The notes under the pieces are model-generated. The model had not been told where the DNA came from, did not search any database, and saw only the letters and a list, made by a program, of their open reading frames with translations. 64,000 bases of DNA from Blautia sp. AF19-10LB (GTDB lineage: Bacteria > Bacillota > Clostridia > Lachnospirales > Lachnospiraceae): positions 1,576 to 65,575 of the forward strand of contig NZ_QTWS01000024.1 in NCBI RefSeq assembly GCF_003461245.1, in the 5' to 3' direction. Shown one piece after another: positions 1 through 8,867 of this stretch (within the stretch, counting starts at the first letter, position 1; the number at the start of each line of letters is the position of its first letter). The position numbers and the translations under genes were made by a program.

Positions 1-57
1 TTCCGGATATGCTGTTCCGGGAGCAACATTTAGGCGCAGGCCTTTTATCAATAGGAA

Positions 58-97
58 GACATCAAAAATCAAAAGAAGATTTTTGGTGTCTTTTTTT
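58..97 (+). terminator. Rho-independent terminator
   Basis: A 13-bp stem (58-70 with 78-90, one G-T pair) closes a 7-nt loop and is followed by seven T residues. It presumably ends a gene lying left of the window. The 3' arm plus T-run closely resembles the terminator at 7158-7199 after the second pcfJ gene. Confidence 0.8.
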
Positions 98-199
98 GTT
101 GCCCAAAAACGAAATGTGGGGTGTACAAAAAACAGGAAGGGAGGAAATATAAAATAATCCATAAAAGATGAACAGGAAAATCAAAAAAGGAGGCAGAAT

Positions 200-619
200 A
201 TGGGACAGGATATATGCATTCGAAAAGATGAAAAACCATTGGGATATGACTGGGAATGTGGACATGAGGAATTATATGTCAGAGTGAATATGTACTACAA
301 CGGATCCCTGTATGTCGGATTATGGCAAAAGCAAAAGGAATGTGAGAAAAAGCTGGAATTATTCGGAGATCTTACAATTGGAGTTATGGGATTCCTAAGG
401 CCAGGGCAGGTAATAATCTCGGATTGCGGAGCAAAAGCAAAGGTTGCGTTTATTGAGAAGTATAAACTCGGAAAAGTTGTAGGTAAGAGGAAAATCAATT
501 ATGGCAGCTATTATGTCGTAGAGTTTAATCTTGCACGACTTGCACAGCTCGATCCAGAAGGTACGGAAAGATATCTGCTCGAAAATGGTCTTGATCAAAA
601 AGAATTTAAAGCAGATTAG
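200..619 (+). CDS. hypothetical protein of the integrative element
   Basis: A 139-residue protein whose ATG sits 7 nt after a strong AAAGGAGG ribosome site. It has no signal peptide or membrane segment. The sequence is mixed alpha/beta, with aromatic-rich strands near residues 30-45 and a charged C-terminus. It lies 45 bases before the next gene of the same strand and is probably the first gene of a unit that runs on to pcfJ. I do not recognise the family with certainty; it resembles short accessory proteins (for example the DUF4313 type) found with PcfJ-like genes in conjugative elements, but that is a guess. No function is assigned. Confidence 0.6.
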   Translation: MGQDICIRKDEKPLGYDWECGHEELYVRVNMYYNGSLYVGLWQKQKECEKKLELFGDLTIGVMGFLRPGQVIISDCGAKAKVAFIEKYKLGKVVGKRKINYGSYYVVEFNLARLAQLDPEGTERYLLENGLDQKEFKAD

Positions 620-664
620 GGTAAAGAGGTACATTTGAAAACCAGGCAATAAAGGTGGTGCGGC

Positions 665-1000
665 ATGAAAGACGACGAATATAAAGGATATTACTGTCTG
701 CTGATCGCAATTTTGTGTGATTTGAATGCAGCGGAAGCCAGCACAATGTACGAATACGGACCAGATCATCCGCTTTGCCGGAAAATCCTGAAAAAGAAAG
801 TTCGGAAACCGTCCATAAGAAAGCTCAAGGAAACAGAACAGGCAGCGGCTATGAAAGCTCTTCTTGATCAGGGATACAGCCAGGATGCAGTATCGGAAGC
901 ATTTCAGTGTTTTCCATCTACGGTCAGGCGCAGAGTAAGAAAATTAACAGAAAGGAAGGAAACGAATGACAGATCAGAAATTGATTGCAGGAATATTTAA
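665..1000 (+). CDS. small helix-turn-helix-like protein of the element
   Basis: A 111-residue basic protein. Residues about 60-92 (YSQDAVSEAFQCFPSTVRRR) look like a resolvase- or sigma-type helix-turn-helix: an acidic first helix, a short turn, then an Arg-rich recognition helix. The N-terminal 50 residues are hydrophobic to neutral and unassigned. A GGTGG ribosome site precedes the start. The 3' end overlaps the next gene by 35 bases in another frame, which suggests translational coupling. A DNA-binding role is inferred only from the HTH-like pattern. Confidence 0.55.
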   Translation: MKDDEYKGYYCLLIAILCDLNAAEASTMYEYGPDHPLCRKILKKKVRKPSIRKLKETEQAAAMKALLDQGYSQDAVSEAFQCFPSTVRRRVRKLTERKETNDRSEIDCRNI

Positions 1001-1379
1001 TGATTTTTTGGGACTTTATACGGGTAAAATTCAGACCGGTATCCGTCCTTTGATTGAAAAATATAAAAACCATCCCATGCTGATGGGGCTCCTCTCCAAT
1101 TTGGATGAAGCGGCAAAGATTCAGGCACCAAAAGCCATGAAAGAAATCTATTCTTTCTATAAGGAATATCGTGGCAGGGATCTGGAAGATGCTGACTGGA
1201 AGGAACTGACGGAAAAAGCCCGTCAGATCAGTGCAGGATGGGAGGAAAATGAATGGGTTCGCCGTATTGTACTGGAAATGATCAGCCTTTTGGATCCTGA
1301 TGATGCTGAGAGACGCAGGATTGCATTGGAAGTAGAAAAAGAAATGGAAGCGGCTGAACAGAAAATGAATGCGGCATAA
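966..1379 (+). CDS. hypothetical protein, predicted all-helical
   Basis: A 137-residue acidic and mostly helical protein with no recognised motif, no signal peptide and no membrane segment. It starts inside the previous gene, with an AAGGAAGGAAA ribosome site. A hairpin with a T-run directly downstream (1390-1424) could reduce read-through into the pcfK-like gene. Its co-orientation with the PcfK/PcfJ genes suggests a role in the same element, but I cannot name one. Confidence 0.55.
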   Translation: MTDQKLIAGIFNDFLGLYTGKIQTGIRPLIEKYKNHPMLMGLLSNLDEAAKIQAPKAMKEIYSFYKEYRGRDLEDADWKELTEKARQISAGWEENEWVRRIVLEMISLLDPDDAERRRIALEVEKEMEAAEQKMNAA

Positions 1380-1389
1380 AAAGCAGGCA

Positions 1390-1424
1390 GAGGCAGGAGA
1401 TTTTTTCTTCTGCCTCATGTTTTT
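1390..1424 (+). terminator. intercistronic terminator or attenuator
   Basis: A 9-bp stem (1390-1398 with 1408-1416, one G-T pair) is followed after two bases by a short T-run. It lies between two co-directional genes, so it may be a partial terminator that lowers expression of the downstream pcfK-pcfJ genes. Confidence 0.5.
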
Positions 1425-1446
1425 ATCAGGAAAGAAGGAATCGATT

Positions 1447-2166
1447 ATGTTAAATGAGATCATAAAAACTGCAGAAGAATTAAATACAGCAGCATTGTAT
1501 TACCGCCAGAGCGGGAATATGGATGGTGTGCGGGAACTTGCCAAAGCACATGCAGTTTCCCAAAAACAGACAGAGAAATTTATTCAGGGCAGCCGCTATC
1601 GGCTGGTTGATATACCGATTGAGGAAAGAAAGTTTGCGAATGCGTCTGAAAAACTGCGTGCAGAAATGTTTGCCTTAAAGGATGCAGGCTTTGCAGACAT
1701 CATAGGACAGTATCTTGTAAATCTTGCCAAAACGGATTCTGCTTTAGATGCACAGGTGTTAAAAAAACATAAGATGCTTCAGAGATGTTTGGATTATGTG
1801 ACGCAAAAAGCCTACAACATTGCACTGGAGGGAGCGAAAAAAAAGGGAGAGAACGGCATTCGGGCCAATACAGGCCTGGCACTCTCCGGCGACCAGGTTT
1901 TTCCCTGGGTACTTGAATATTATGCGAAAGATGATGAAAAAGAAATAGCAGAAAAAGAGCAGGAAGAAAAGAAAAAGATTCAAAAGGAATGGGATTCGGT
2001 AAATAAGAGAACGAAAACAATACCGAAAAACCAGGGGACAAAGAAAGATTCCGAGGTGCATCCCAAAGAAGCAGCGGAGCAGGAAGAAAAGCATATCAGC
2101 AAGAAAAAATCAAAAGATTCCGGGCAGATGTCCTTGTTTGACATGATGCAGCCGAAAGAGAGTTAA
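1447..2166 (+). CDS. PcfK-like / AcrIIA9-family protein
   Basis: A 239-residue protein starting at 1447 behind AAGAAGGA; an upstream in-frame ATG at 1369 lacks a ribosome site. The middle (about residues 80-160) fits the PcfK family named after plasmid pCF10: a 'KKxxMLQRCLDYVTQKA' helix, then a 'DQVFPWVLEYYAKDDE' segment. Members of this family in Firmicutes include the Cas9 inhibitor AcrIIA9. A long Lys/Glu-rich linker ends in GQMSLFDMM, a QxxLF-type sliding-clamp binding motif. The neighbours are two pcfJ genes, as in pCF10, where pcfK and pcfJ are adjacent. The family call is from recognition of the motif order; anti-Cas9 activity is only a possibility. Confidence 0.65.
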   Translation: MLNEIIKTAEELNTAALYYRQSGNMDGVRELAKAHAVSQKQTEKFIQGSRYRLVDIPIEERKFANASEKLRAEMFALKDAGFADIIGQYLVNLAKTDSALDAQVLKKHKMLQRCLDYVTQKAYNIALEGAKKKGENGIRANTGLALSGDQVFPWVLEYYAKDDEKEIAEKEQEEKKKIQKEWDSVNKRTKTIPKNQGTKKDSEVHPKEAAEQEEKHISKKKSKDSGQMSLFDMMQPKES

Positions 2167-2177
2167 AGGAGAAGGAT

Positions 2178-2720
2178 ATGATCGCATATAAAGGATTTCA
2201 AAAGGATTTGAAATGTCGGGGCTTTCAGTTTCAGGAGTATGGCATAAATGAAACGGAAAAAGCAAACTGTAGACAAAATGGATTTCATTGTGCAGAAAAC
2301 CCACTGGATTGTCTCTGCTATTATCCGAATTGGAAAAATTCCGTGTATTACATAGTAGATGCATCAGGGGATTTGGATGAAGATGGAAAAGATTCAAAAA
2401 TCTCCTGCACAAAGATGCGCCTGTTAAAGAAAATTGAATTGAGAAGCCTGTTATTACACGGAGCTGCTTACATGTCGAAATATCCAAACCGGAAATGGAA
2501 TTCCCATGTTGCAAAAGAAAGCGGGACCAGCTGCAACGGATTTTGCATTGTACGTGGAAAAGACCCCAAAGCCAAAGGACAAAAGGGCGATTTACTGTTA
2601 CTTTTAAAGGAGCAGCCTGGCAACAGCCAGATCCTGGAAATTGGGGTCATCTGTATCGATGGTCAGAAATATCCGGAGGGAGCATGGATTGATGTGACTG
2701 GAAAGCTGGTGGAGTTATGA
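2178..2720 (+). CDS. DUF7666-like element protein
   Basis: A 180-residue protein with the N-terminal pattern 'IAYKGFQKDLKCRGFQF ... GFHCAENPLDCLCYY', which I associate with a phage/plasmid family (DUF7666) of unknown function. The Cys and His residues (CAENPLDC) and aromatics form the conserved core; the C-terminal part is beta-rich. It follows the pcfK-like gene by 11 bases with a GGAGAAGG ribosome site and overlaps the first pcfJ gene by 4 bases (ATGA), so the three are likely co-translated. No enzymatic motif is evident. Confidence 0.6.
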   Translation: MIAYKGFQKDLKCRGFQFQEYGINETEKANCRQNGFHCAENPLDCLCYYPNWKNSVYYIVDASGDLDEDGKDSKISCTKMRLLKKIELRSLLLHGAAYMSKYPNRKWNSHVAKESGTSCNGFCIVRGKDPKAKGQKGDLLLLLKEQPGNSQILEIGVICIDGQKYPEGAWIDVTGKLVEL

Positions 2721-4909
2721 GAAAAAAGAGATTGATGGAGTTAAAACCATTAAAAGTGATGAACAGACATATCGCCGATGCAAAGAAAACGGAAATATCT
2801 TTGAGTACACTGGAGAAACAAAGGGGTGAACCCGGAAAATATCGGATGTATTGTCGGGCAGCAGTAGAAAAAGGAATTTTAAAAGTGTATCTATTTGCCG
2901 TAACAGATATTGAGGAGAATATAAACTTTCCAAGGTACCGTCTGTTTATCAGCAGAAAAGAGAGACGGTTTATAACTTATGATGAAAAATTAAAAAAATG
3001 GAGAAAGGCACTTCTTGAAAGTATCTTATGGGATGTAAGAACTAATTTGGGCAACATCTATGTAAATGACTGTGATACCAAGGTCATCCAAAAATATTTA
3101 AAGACAATGCAGCCTGCAATCCGGGCACTGGAAGAGTTTCAGGCGAATATCCGTAAAGAACAAAGGATACGTCATGATAAAAAACTTACAGATTCATGGG
3201 ACCAAGTGATGAAAACTGTATCTGGACTGCCTAAGAACTGGATCGGATGGGTTTCAAAATATGGAATTACGGAACACTATATCTTCTACAAGTATCAGAA
3301 AAATGGTGCTACAGAAGGATACTGTACATATTGCAAAAAACATGTTCCAATCCGCTCACCCAAATATAACCAGAAAGGACAGTGCAATGTGTGTGGACAA
3401 CCAATTACTTTTCGTTCTGTGGGAAAGTCTGGAAGATTTTGTACAAAGTGGTACAGAGTCTATCTTATCCAGAGGAGACGCAAGACTTCTGGTTTTGTGC
3501 TCCGGATCTTTCATGCCAGAACGTGGTATAAAAAGGGCGGCTATACAGATTGCGAAACTACCTGCCATGAAGAGCAGAGAAGAATCTTCTCTGCAAATGG
3601 AAAGGAAATTTCCAATTTCGTTTATGATCTGTTCAAACAACGGGAAATGCGTTGGATTTCGTGTAGAAGTTCTTGGTATTATACTTGCTGTGACAGTCAA
3701 TATAAAGGAATGGTTTATCCATATACCCTGTCGGATCTGTCCAGGCATGAATTAAAAGAAACAGGTCTGCGTGAGTACGCCCTTGGTCAGAAAAAGATAG
3801 ATCCTGGAAAATATCTTTACCTGTGGAAAACGTATCCGGTACTGGAACAGATTGTAAAAGCGGGGCTTTTCCAGTTAGTTGATGATGTACTGGACCACAG
3901 GGCAGCAGATGCAATAAAAAGAAAAGGCAGAAAACCAACAGAATTCCTGTCCGTAGATAAGAAAGAGTTTCGAAGACTCCGAGATATGAATGGCGGGGTA
4001 AAAGAACTTAAATGGCTGCAACTTGAAAAGAGTACAGGAAAAACAATCGGGGATGAAGAAATATGCTGGATGGTAAAAGAAGGATTTGAACCAAACGACC
4101 TGAAGTTTGTTCTGGATCAGATGAGCATCTGCCAGATTCGACATTATCTTGTGAAACAATCAGAAAAATCCGGGGATGATATCAGCCATGTGCTGCAGGT
4201 GTGGAACGATTATCTTTCTATGGCAAAAAGACTGGGAATGGATATACATGATTCCATTATTTACCGTACCAGAGATCTTCAACTGCGCCATAAAGAGGCG
4301 GTTTTGAAGATAGAAGAAATGAAACGCGGAATCCGACGCAGGGAGCTGGAAGAAAAGTATGTCGGATTTCAGAAACATCTCATTGATTTGAAAGAAAAAT
4401 ATGAGTTCAGTGACGGTGAATATCAGGTTATTGCGCCAAAGAGTATCGATGACATCCTATATGAAGGTGATACGCTTCATCACTGTGTAAATAAAACGGA
4501 TACTTATTTTGACCGGATCGTTTCAAAGGAAAGCTATATCCTATTTTTGCGGGAAAAAGAGAATCCGAAAGTACCGTTTTATACACTGGAAGTTGAACCA
4601 GATGGAACTATCCGGCAAAAACGTGCGGAATTTAATCGTCAAAATAAGGACATTGATAAAGTGACTTCTTTTTTAACATTGTGGCAGAAGGAAATTCAGA
4701 AACGATTAACCCAAAAAGATCGTAAGAGCACAGAAGAAAGCAGGAAGCTCAGGCAGCAGAACTATCAGGAGATACGTGATAAGCATGTAGTTGTCCATGG
4801 CGGAACATTTGCTGGGGAACTTCTGGCTGATCTTTTAGAGAAAGACTTAATGGACCTACCAGTGGAATCGGCAGAAAACGAAGAAAGCCCTACTGAAATA
4901 GCGGCGTAA
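2717..4909 (+). CDS. PcfJ-domain protein, copy 1
   Basis: A 730-residue protein of the PcfJ-like family of conjugative elements. Near residue 203 lies a four-Cys zinc-finger-like segment (CTYC ... CNVC). The C-terminal part carries the family hallmark around residues 580-625: 'DDILYEGDTLHHCV', then 'ESYILFLR' and 'YTLEVEPDGTIRQ'. The His-His-Cys triplet is invariant in both copies here. The biochemical role of PcfJ is not established; its association with transfer genes is known. The start overlaps the preceding stop (ATGA) and has a GGTGGAG site. The C-terminus is longer than that of copy 2 and acidic. The gene is intact. Confidence 0.75.
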   Translation: MRKKRLMELKPLKVMNRHIADAKKTEISLSTLEKQRGEPGKYRMYCRAAVEKGILKVYLFAVTDIEENINFPRYRLFISRKERRFITYDEKLKKWRKALLESILWDVRTNLGNIYVNDCDTKVIQKYLKTMQPAIRALEEFQANIRKEQRIRHDKKLTDSWDQVMKTVSGLPKNWIGWVSKYGITEHYIFYKYQKNGATEGYCTYCKKHVPIRSPKYNQKGQCNVCGQPITFRSVGKSGRFCTKWYRVYLIQRRRKTSGFVLRIFHARTWYKKGGYTDCETTCHEEQRRIFSANGKEISNFVYDLFKQREMRWISCRSSWYYTCCDSQYKGMVYPYTLSDLSRHELKETGLREYALGQKKIDPGKYLYLWKTYPVLEQIVKAGLFQLVDDVLDHRAADAIKRKGRKPTEFLSVDKKEFRRLRDMNGGVKELKWLQLEKSTGKTIGDEEICWMVKEGFEPNDLKFVLDQMSICQIRHYLVKQSEKSGDDISHVLQVWNDYLSMAKRLGMDIHDSIIYRTRDLQLRHKEAVLKIEEMKRGIRRRELEEKYVGFQKHLIDLKEKYEFSDGEYQVIAPKSIDDILYEGDTLHHCVNKTDTYFDRIVSKESYILFLREKENPKVPFYTLEVEPDGTIRQKRAEFNRQNKDIDKVTSFLTLWQKEIQKRLTQKDRKSTEESRKLRQQNYQEIRDKHVVVHGGTFAGELLADLLEKDLMDLPVESAENEESPTEIAA

Positions 4910-4926
4910 ATAAAAGGATAAAGTGG

Positions 4927-4953
4927 ATGCGGCAGGGAGTTCCCCTGCTGCAT
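4927..4953 (+). other. intercistronic hairpin between the pcfJ copies
   Basis: An 11-bp stem (4927-4937 with 4943-4953, one G-T pair) with a 5-nt loop and no T-run. It lies in the 102-base gap between the two pcfJ genes and may stabilise or process the transcript rather than end it. Confidence 0.5.
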
Positions 4954-5011
4954 TTGAGCAGAAAAGAGAAAATGACATTATATGCAGTAGAAAATGAAGG
5001 AGAGGACGGAA

Positions 5012-7156
5012 ATGAATAAAAAAGAATTGCGTAACATGAAATTGCTGGAAGCTACGGATGAACTGATAAAACTTGCAAAAGAAGATGTGCCAGTAAGAGA
5101 TAAAAGATACTATACGGAGCAGCTGATTTATCAGAGAGGGCTATATTTACGTGCAGAAGTAGAAAACAATATTTTAAAAGTAGCATTTTATCTGGCAGAA
5201 TATCTTTCCACGGACTGTCGGAAACCTGTATATACATTATATATTGATAAAAAGAACGATATTTTTAAAGGGTATGATTACCGGACAAAGAAATGGTCAG
5301 AAAGTATGCTGGATAAGACCATTTTCTCAAAATGGTTATATCAGGAAAATTCTTATATGAAAGAGGCGGATACAGCGTTGATCCAAAAGTATCTTGAAAG
5401 TGAATATGACGATGCTTTTTATGCACTGTATGTATATCAACGTGAGCAGAGACACCGGAGGCTGGGCATGAAATATGAAAAAATTCTGACAAGCTGGGAT
5501 CAGTGTATGGATAGACTTCCAAAAATTCCGAAAGACTGGCTGAGATGGCAGAAAAAAGTTGGAATTACCCAGAATTTTATCTTTTATCATTACAGCCGCA
5601 GGAAAGATCAGACAGGATATTGTAGTTGGTGTGAAAGCGAAGTTCCAATCAGCCATCCTCACCATAATGCAGTGGGGAATTGCCCAAAATGCAGACATCA
5701 GATTCAATATAAAGCATTAGGCCGGGCCAAAAATATAGAAACCCAAAAAGAGACTGCATACCTGCTTCAGACCTGTGGAAATAATGTGTTTGTTTTGAGA
5801 GAATTCCAGCTTCAGATGCTCATAGTAAGCAGCTCATATAAAAAACCAGTATATTCTTTCTTTGAGCGCCGGAGAATCCTGTATGATGAAGAATTAAATA
5901 CGAAAGAATATTATTTCGGCCGTCATCATTGGACAAAAGAAAACCGATGGATCCAGGGTAAATTACAGGTTCCACTGTATCCAGGTTACGGTGGCTATAT
6001 GACATATGAAAAATATGATATGGGAAATATTTATGGGAAATCACTGTATGGCATTAAAAACAGGACATTCCGTAGGACAGGATTCTACGAATATGCAAAA
6101 ACCAAAAAGTATTTAGATCCGGTAAGTTTTTTTGAAATGGTTAAAGAAAGACCTTATCTGGAACGGCTCATTAAAGCAGGACTTTATCATCTCGCAGAGG
6201 ACATTATGGATAATAAAGCACAGATCTATTGTGAAGATTCCGGAGACCTTGGAAAAGCACTGGGAATTGATGGATTCCGCTTAAAAAGGCTGCGTACAAA
6301 CAATGGGGGAGAGATTTTTCTTCAATGGCTATTACTTGAAAAAGCCCAAAATAAGTTGATCCGTGACGATGTGATTTCGTGGATGTGCCGGGAAAAGCTT
6401 AAACCAGCGGATCTTATGTTCATTATGGATCGTATGGCCCCTTTACAGATCAAAAATTATCTGGAAAAGAAGGCAGCAGAAAGTGGGGAATCCGTGAAAG
6501 ACCTGATCAAAACATGGAAGGATTATCTTAATATGGCAATTCGGGTCGGAGTGAATGTGCAGGATTCTGTTATCTACCGTGCACGAAAGCTCATGCAGAG
6601 ACATAATGAAATGATAAAAGAGATAGAAGCAAAAGATTTGATTTTAAGAGCCGGAGAGCTAGAAAAGAAGTATCCGGGTCTGAATCGTATATGCAGGGAT
6701 TTGAAAAAATATGAATATGCGGACAAAGAGTATCAGATCGTTGTGCCGGAAAAAGTGGATGACATTTTGTATGAAGCAAAACTGATGCATCACTGCGTAA
6801 ATAATACAGAAACCTATTATGAACGAATGAGCCAGCAGGAATCCTATATCCTGTTTTTGAGAAAGGCAGAACAACCAACGGAGGTGTACTATACGCTTGA
6901 AGTGGAACCGGATGGGACCATAAGGCAGACACGTACTTTTTATAACCAGCAGAATGAAGATATTGAGCTTGCAAGGGATTTTCTTGTAAAATGGCAGAAA
7001 CAATTAAAAAAGAAACTGGCAAAAGAAGATTATAAACTGGCTGTAAAAAGTCAGAGTCTCAGGAAAAAAGAGATTGACGAGCTCCGCAGCAAAGGCGTTC
7101 GTGTAAACGGTGTTGGGTATTGCAACAAATTACCGCGTCTGCGGATCAACCGATAA
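5012..7156 (+). CDS. PcfJ-domain protein, copy 2
   Basis: A 714-residue paralogue of copy 1. The start at 5012 is preferred over 4994 because AAGGAGAGG stands 7 nt before it. The layout matches copy 1: a zinc-finger-like Cys segment (CSWC ... CPKC) near residue 203 and the 'DDILYEAKLMHHCV' / 'YTLEVEPDGTIRQ' block near residues 580-625. Sequence between the landmarks has diverged strongly, so this is an old duplication or two independent acquisitions. It ends just before a strong terminator (7158-7199), closing the PcfK-PcfJ unit. Function as for copy 1, not known. Confidence 0.75.
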   Translation: MNKKELRNMKLLEATDELIKLAKEDVPVRDKRYYTEQLIYQRGLYLRAEVENNILKVAFYLAEYLSTDCRKPVYTLYIDKKNDIFKGYDYRTKKWSESMLDKTIFSKWLYQENSYMKEADTALIQKYLESEYDDAFYALYVYQREQRHRRLGMKYEKILTSWDQCMDRLPKIPKDWLRWQKKVGITQNFIFYHYSRRKDQTGYCSWCESEVPISHPHHNAVGNCPKCRHQIQYKALGRAKNIETQKETAYLLQTCGNNVFVLREFQLQMLIVSSSYKKPVYSFFERRRILYDEELNTKEYYFGRHHWTKENRWIQGKLQVPLYPGYGGYMTYEKYDMGNIYGKSLYGIKNRTFRRTGFYEYAKTKKYLDPVSFFEMVKERPYLERLIKAGLYHLAEDIMDNKAQIYCEDSGDLGKALGIDGFRLKRLRTNNGGEIFLQWLLLEKAQNKLIRDDVISWMCREKLKPADLMFIMDRMAPLQIKNYLEKKAAESGESVKDLIKTWKDYLNMAIRVGVNVQDSVIYRARKLMQRHNEMIKEIEAKDLILRAGELEKKYPGLNRICRDLKKYEYADKEYQIVVPEKVDDILYEAKLMHHCVNNTETYYERMSQQESYILFLRKAEQPTEVYYTLEVEPDGTIRQTRTFYNQQNEDIELARDFLVKWQKQLKKKLAKEDYKLAVKSQSLRKKEIDELRSKGVRVNGVGYCNKLPRLRINR

Positions 7157-7157
7157 A

Positions 7158-7199
7158 GACACAAAAAGAGTAAAATGAACTCTTGGAGTGTCTTTTTTT
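7158..7199 (+). terminator. Rho-independent terminator after pcfJ copy 2
   Basis: The stem 7158-7162/7088-type end pairs as 7158-7162 with 7088-free numbering 7188-7192, and an inner helix 7166-7171 pairs with 7179-7184 across a 3x3 internal loop. Seven T residues follow. The sequence resembles the terminator at 58-97. Confidence 0.75.
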
Positions 7200-7262
7200 G
7201 TTTGGCAAAATGTTTTGACATGTATCAGATTCAATCACGATAAAAGGAGGAAAGAAGTTTTT

Positions 7263-8810
7263 ATGCCACGTAAAATCAGATCAAATTACATGGAGAAATT
7301 CAAATTTGTGTACAATGGCAGAACTTTTGAAAGTAAGCATAAATGCTGTAATTTTTATGGAATATGTTACCGTAGTGTAATGGCGTATCAGAATCAATAT
7401 AAATGTAGAACTGAAGAAGCGATTACACATTTTATTGAATTGAAAAAAAGTAAAGAGATCATATTCCGAAATCGAAAATGGGCCAGCATTAAGACTTGTT
7501 GTGAATTTTATGATATAAACGAAGATTCTGTCAAGACCGATATGTGGAATCGAAAATGCACACCACAGGAAGCGATTGAACGGGCAATAGAATGGAAAAA
7601 GGCACATGAAATCACATATCATGGTGTGAAATACCCATCACTTCCTCAATGCTGTGAAGAATTGGGAATAAATCCTATATCCGTACGTTTGTATATGGAA
7701 AAGAATGGAGTTTCTTCTACACGTGCGATTACACATTACATTAAATCTAAAAAGAAAAGAATCTTTGCATTCCGGGGAAAAGAATACAATAGTTTCACGG
7801 AATGTTGTCTTGCGTATGGACTGAACCCCAAAATTGTAAGAAGTGCTGCCTATAGAACCAAAAGCTCCTTGCCAGAGACGTTGGAAAAAAATGTTTCTCA
7901 TATGGAAGGTTGCGTGCCACAGGAATCCACCGGAAATGATGAGAATTCTGGAAACAAGGTAATATCAAAAAAAAGGCGCCGCGCAAAAGAACCATTCTTT
8001 TATGAAGGGGAAAAATATGTTTCCCTTGGACAGTGTTGTGAGATATACGGAATTAATGAAACCAGTGTACGGGCCAGAGCATGGCGGATTCATTGCACCT
8101 GGGAAGAGGCTGTAAAACATTTTATCGAAAAAAGCAATGCGGATGAACTAAAAAAGATATTTGTATATAAGGGAAAAGAATATCAAAGTGTTGCTGAATG
8201 CTGCAGAAAGTATGATGTTCGTGCCGCCAGTGTCCGTAACCGGGCTTCCTCGACTGGATGTAGTATAGAAGAGGCCCTGGATCATTTCATAAAGAAAAAA
8301 ATAGTGACAAAGAAAAATGAATTTGTATTCCGAAATAAAATCTATGAAACGTTGGAAGAATGCTGTGAGGTTTATGGTGTGAATGCAAACAGCGTATCTT
8401 CAAGAAAGTATAAATTAGGGTGCAGCATAGATGAATCGTTGGAACATTTTATTGCAAACAAAGAGATAATCGAAGAAAGGATACAGAAGTTTACATTTAA
8501 GGGGACGGAATACCCCAGTCTCCGAGCATGCTGCAAAAAATATGGCATTGAGGATGCGTGTGTAAGGCAGAGAGCCAGAGATAAAAATTGTTCCATAGAA
8601 AAATCATTTGAGCATTTTATGACAAGAAAAAGAAAAAAGATGCTGGATAATCCTGAATTTGATTATCATGGAACCCTTTATCCATCGCTTAAGGAATGCT
8701 GCGAAAAACTAAAGATAAGTAAAAATAGTGTAGTAAGCAAAAGTCGTCGGAGCGGATGCAGCTTACAGGAAGCGGTAGAATATTATGTAAAAAAGCAGCA
8801 CAATAAATAA
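7263..8810 (+). CDS. protein of nine tandem Cys-Cys HTH-like repeats
   Basis: A 515-residue basic protein; the start at 7263 follows AAAGGAGGAAAG, and an upstream in-frame ATG at 7188 lies in the terminator. Almost the whole protein is nine copies of a 50-57-residue unit: an aromatic strand with 'F-x-G-x-x-Y', then 'S-L-x-E-C-C-x-x-Y-G-I-x-x-x-S-V-x-x-R', then 'C-S-x-E-E-A-x-x-H-F-I-x-K'. The Cys-Cys pair is present in all nine. A Lys/Arg-rich spacer of about 40 residues separates repeats 4 and 5. The 'SLxECCxxYGIxxxSVxxR' part has the period of a helix-turn-helix, like single modules in phage and homing-endonuclease proteins (NUMOD/IENR type). Nucleic-acid binding is inferred; no catalytic domain is present. 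Confidence 0.7.
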   Translation: MPRKIRSNYMEKFKFVYNGRTFESKHKCCNFYGICYRSVMAYQNQYKCRTEEAITHFIELKKSKEIIFRNRKWASIKTCCEFYDINEDSVKTDMWNRKCTPQEAIERAIEWKKAHEITYHGVKYPSLPQCCEELGINPISVRLYMEKNGVSSTRAITHYIKSKKKRIFAFRGKEYNSFTECCLAYGLNPKIVRSAAYRTKSSLPETLEKNVSHMEGCVPQESTGNDENSGNKVISKKRRRAKEPFFYEGEKYVSLGQCCEIYGINETSVRARAWRIHCTWEEAVKHFIEKSNADELKKIFVYKGKEYQSVAECCRKYDVRAASVRNRASSTGCSIEEALDHFIKKKIVTKKNEFVFRNKIYETLEECCEVYGVNANSVSSRKYKLGCSIDESLEHFIANKEIIEERIQKFTFKGTEYPSLRACCKKYGIEDACVRQRARDKNCSIEKSFEHFMTRKRKKMLDNPEFDYHGTLYPSLKECCEKLKISKNSVVSKSRRSGCSLQEAVEYYVKKQHNK

Positions 8811-8867
8811 AACAAAATCACAGGGACTCGCAGGAAGTCCGTTTATAGAATCCATAGGAGAGGAGGA

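Noticed and set aside
7263..8810. CRISPR or DNA-level tandem repeat
   Set aside because: The repeats are conserved as protein units but diverged at DNA level and have no spacer structure; they are coding.
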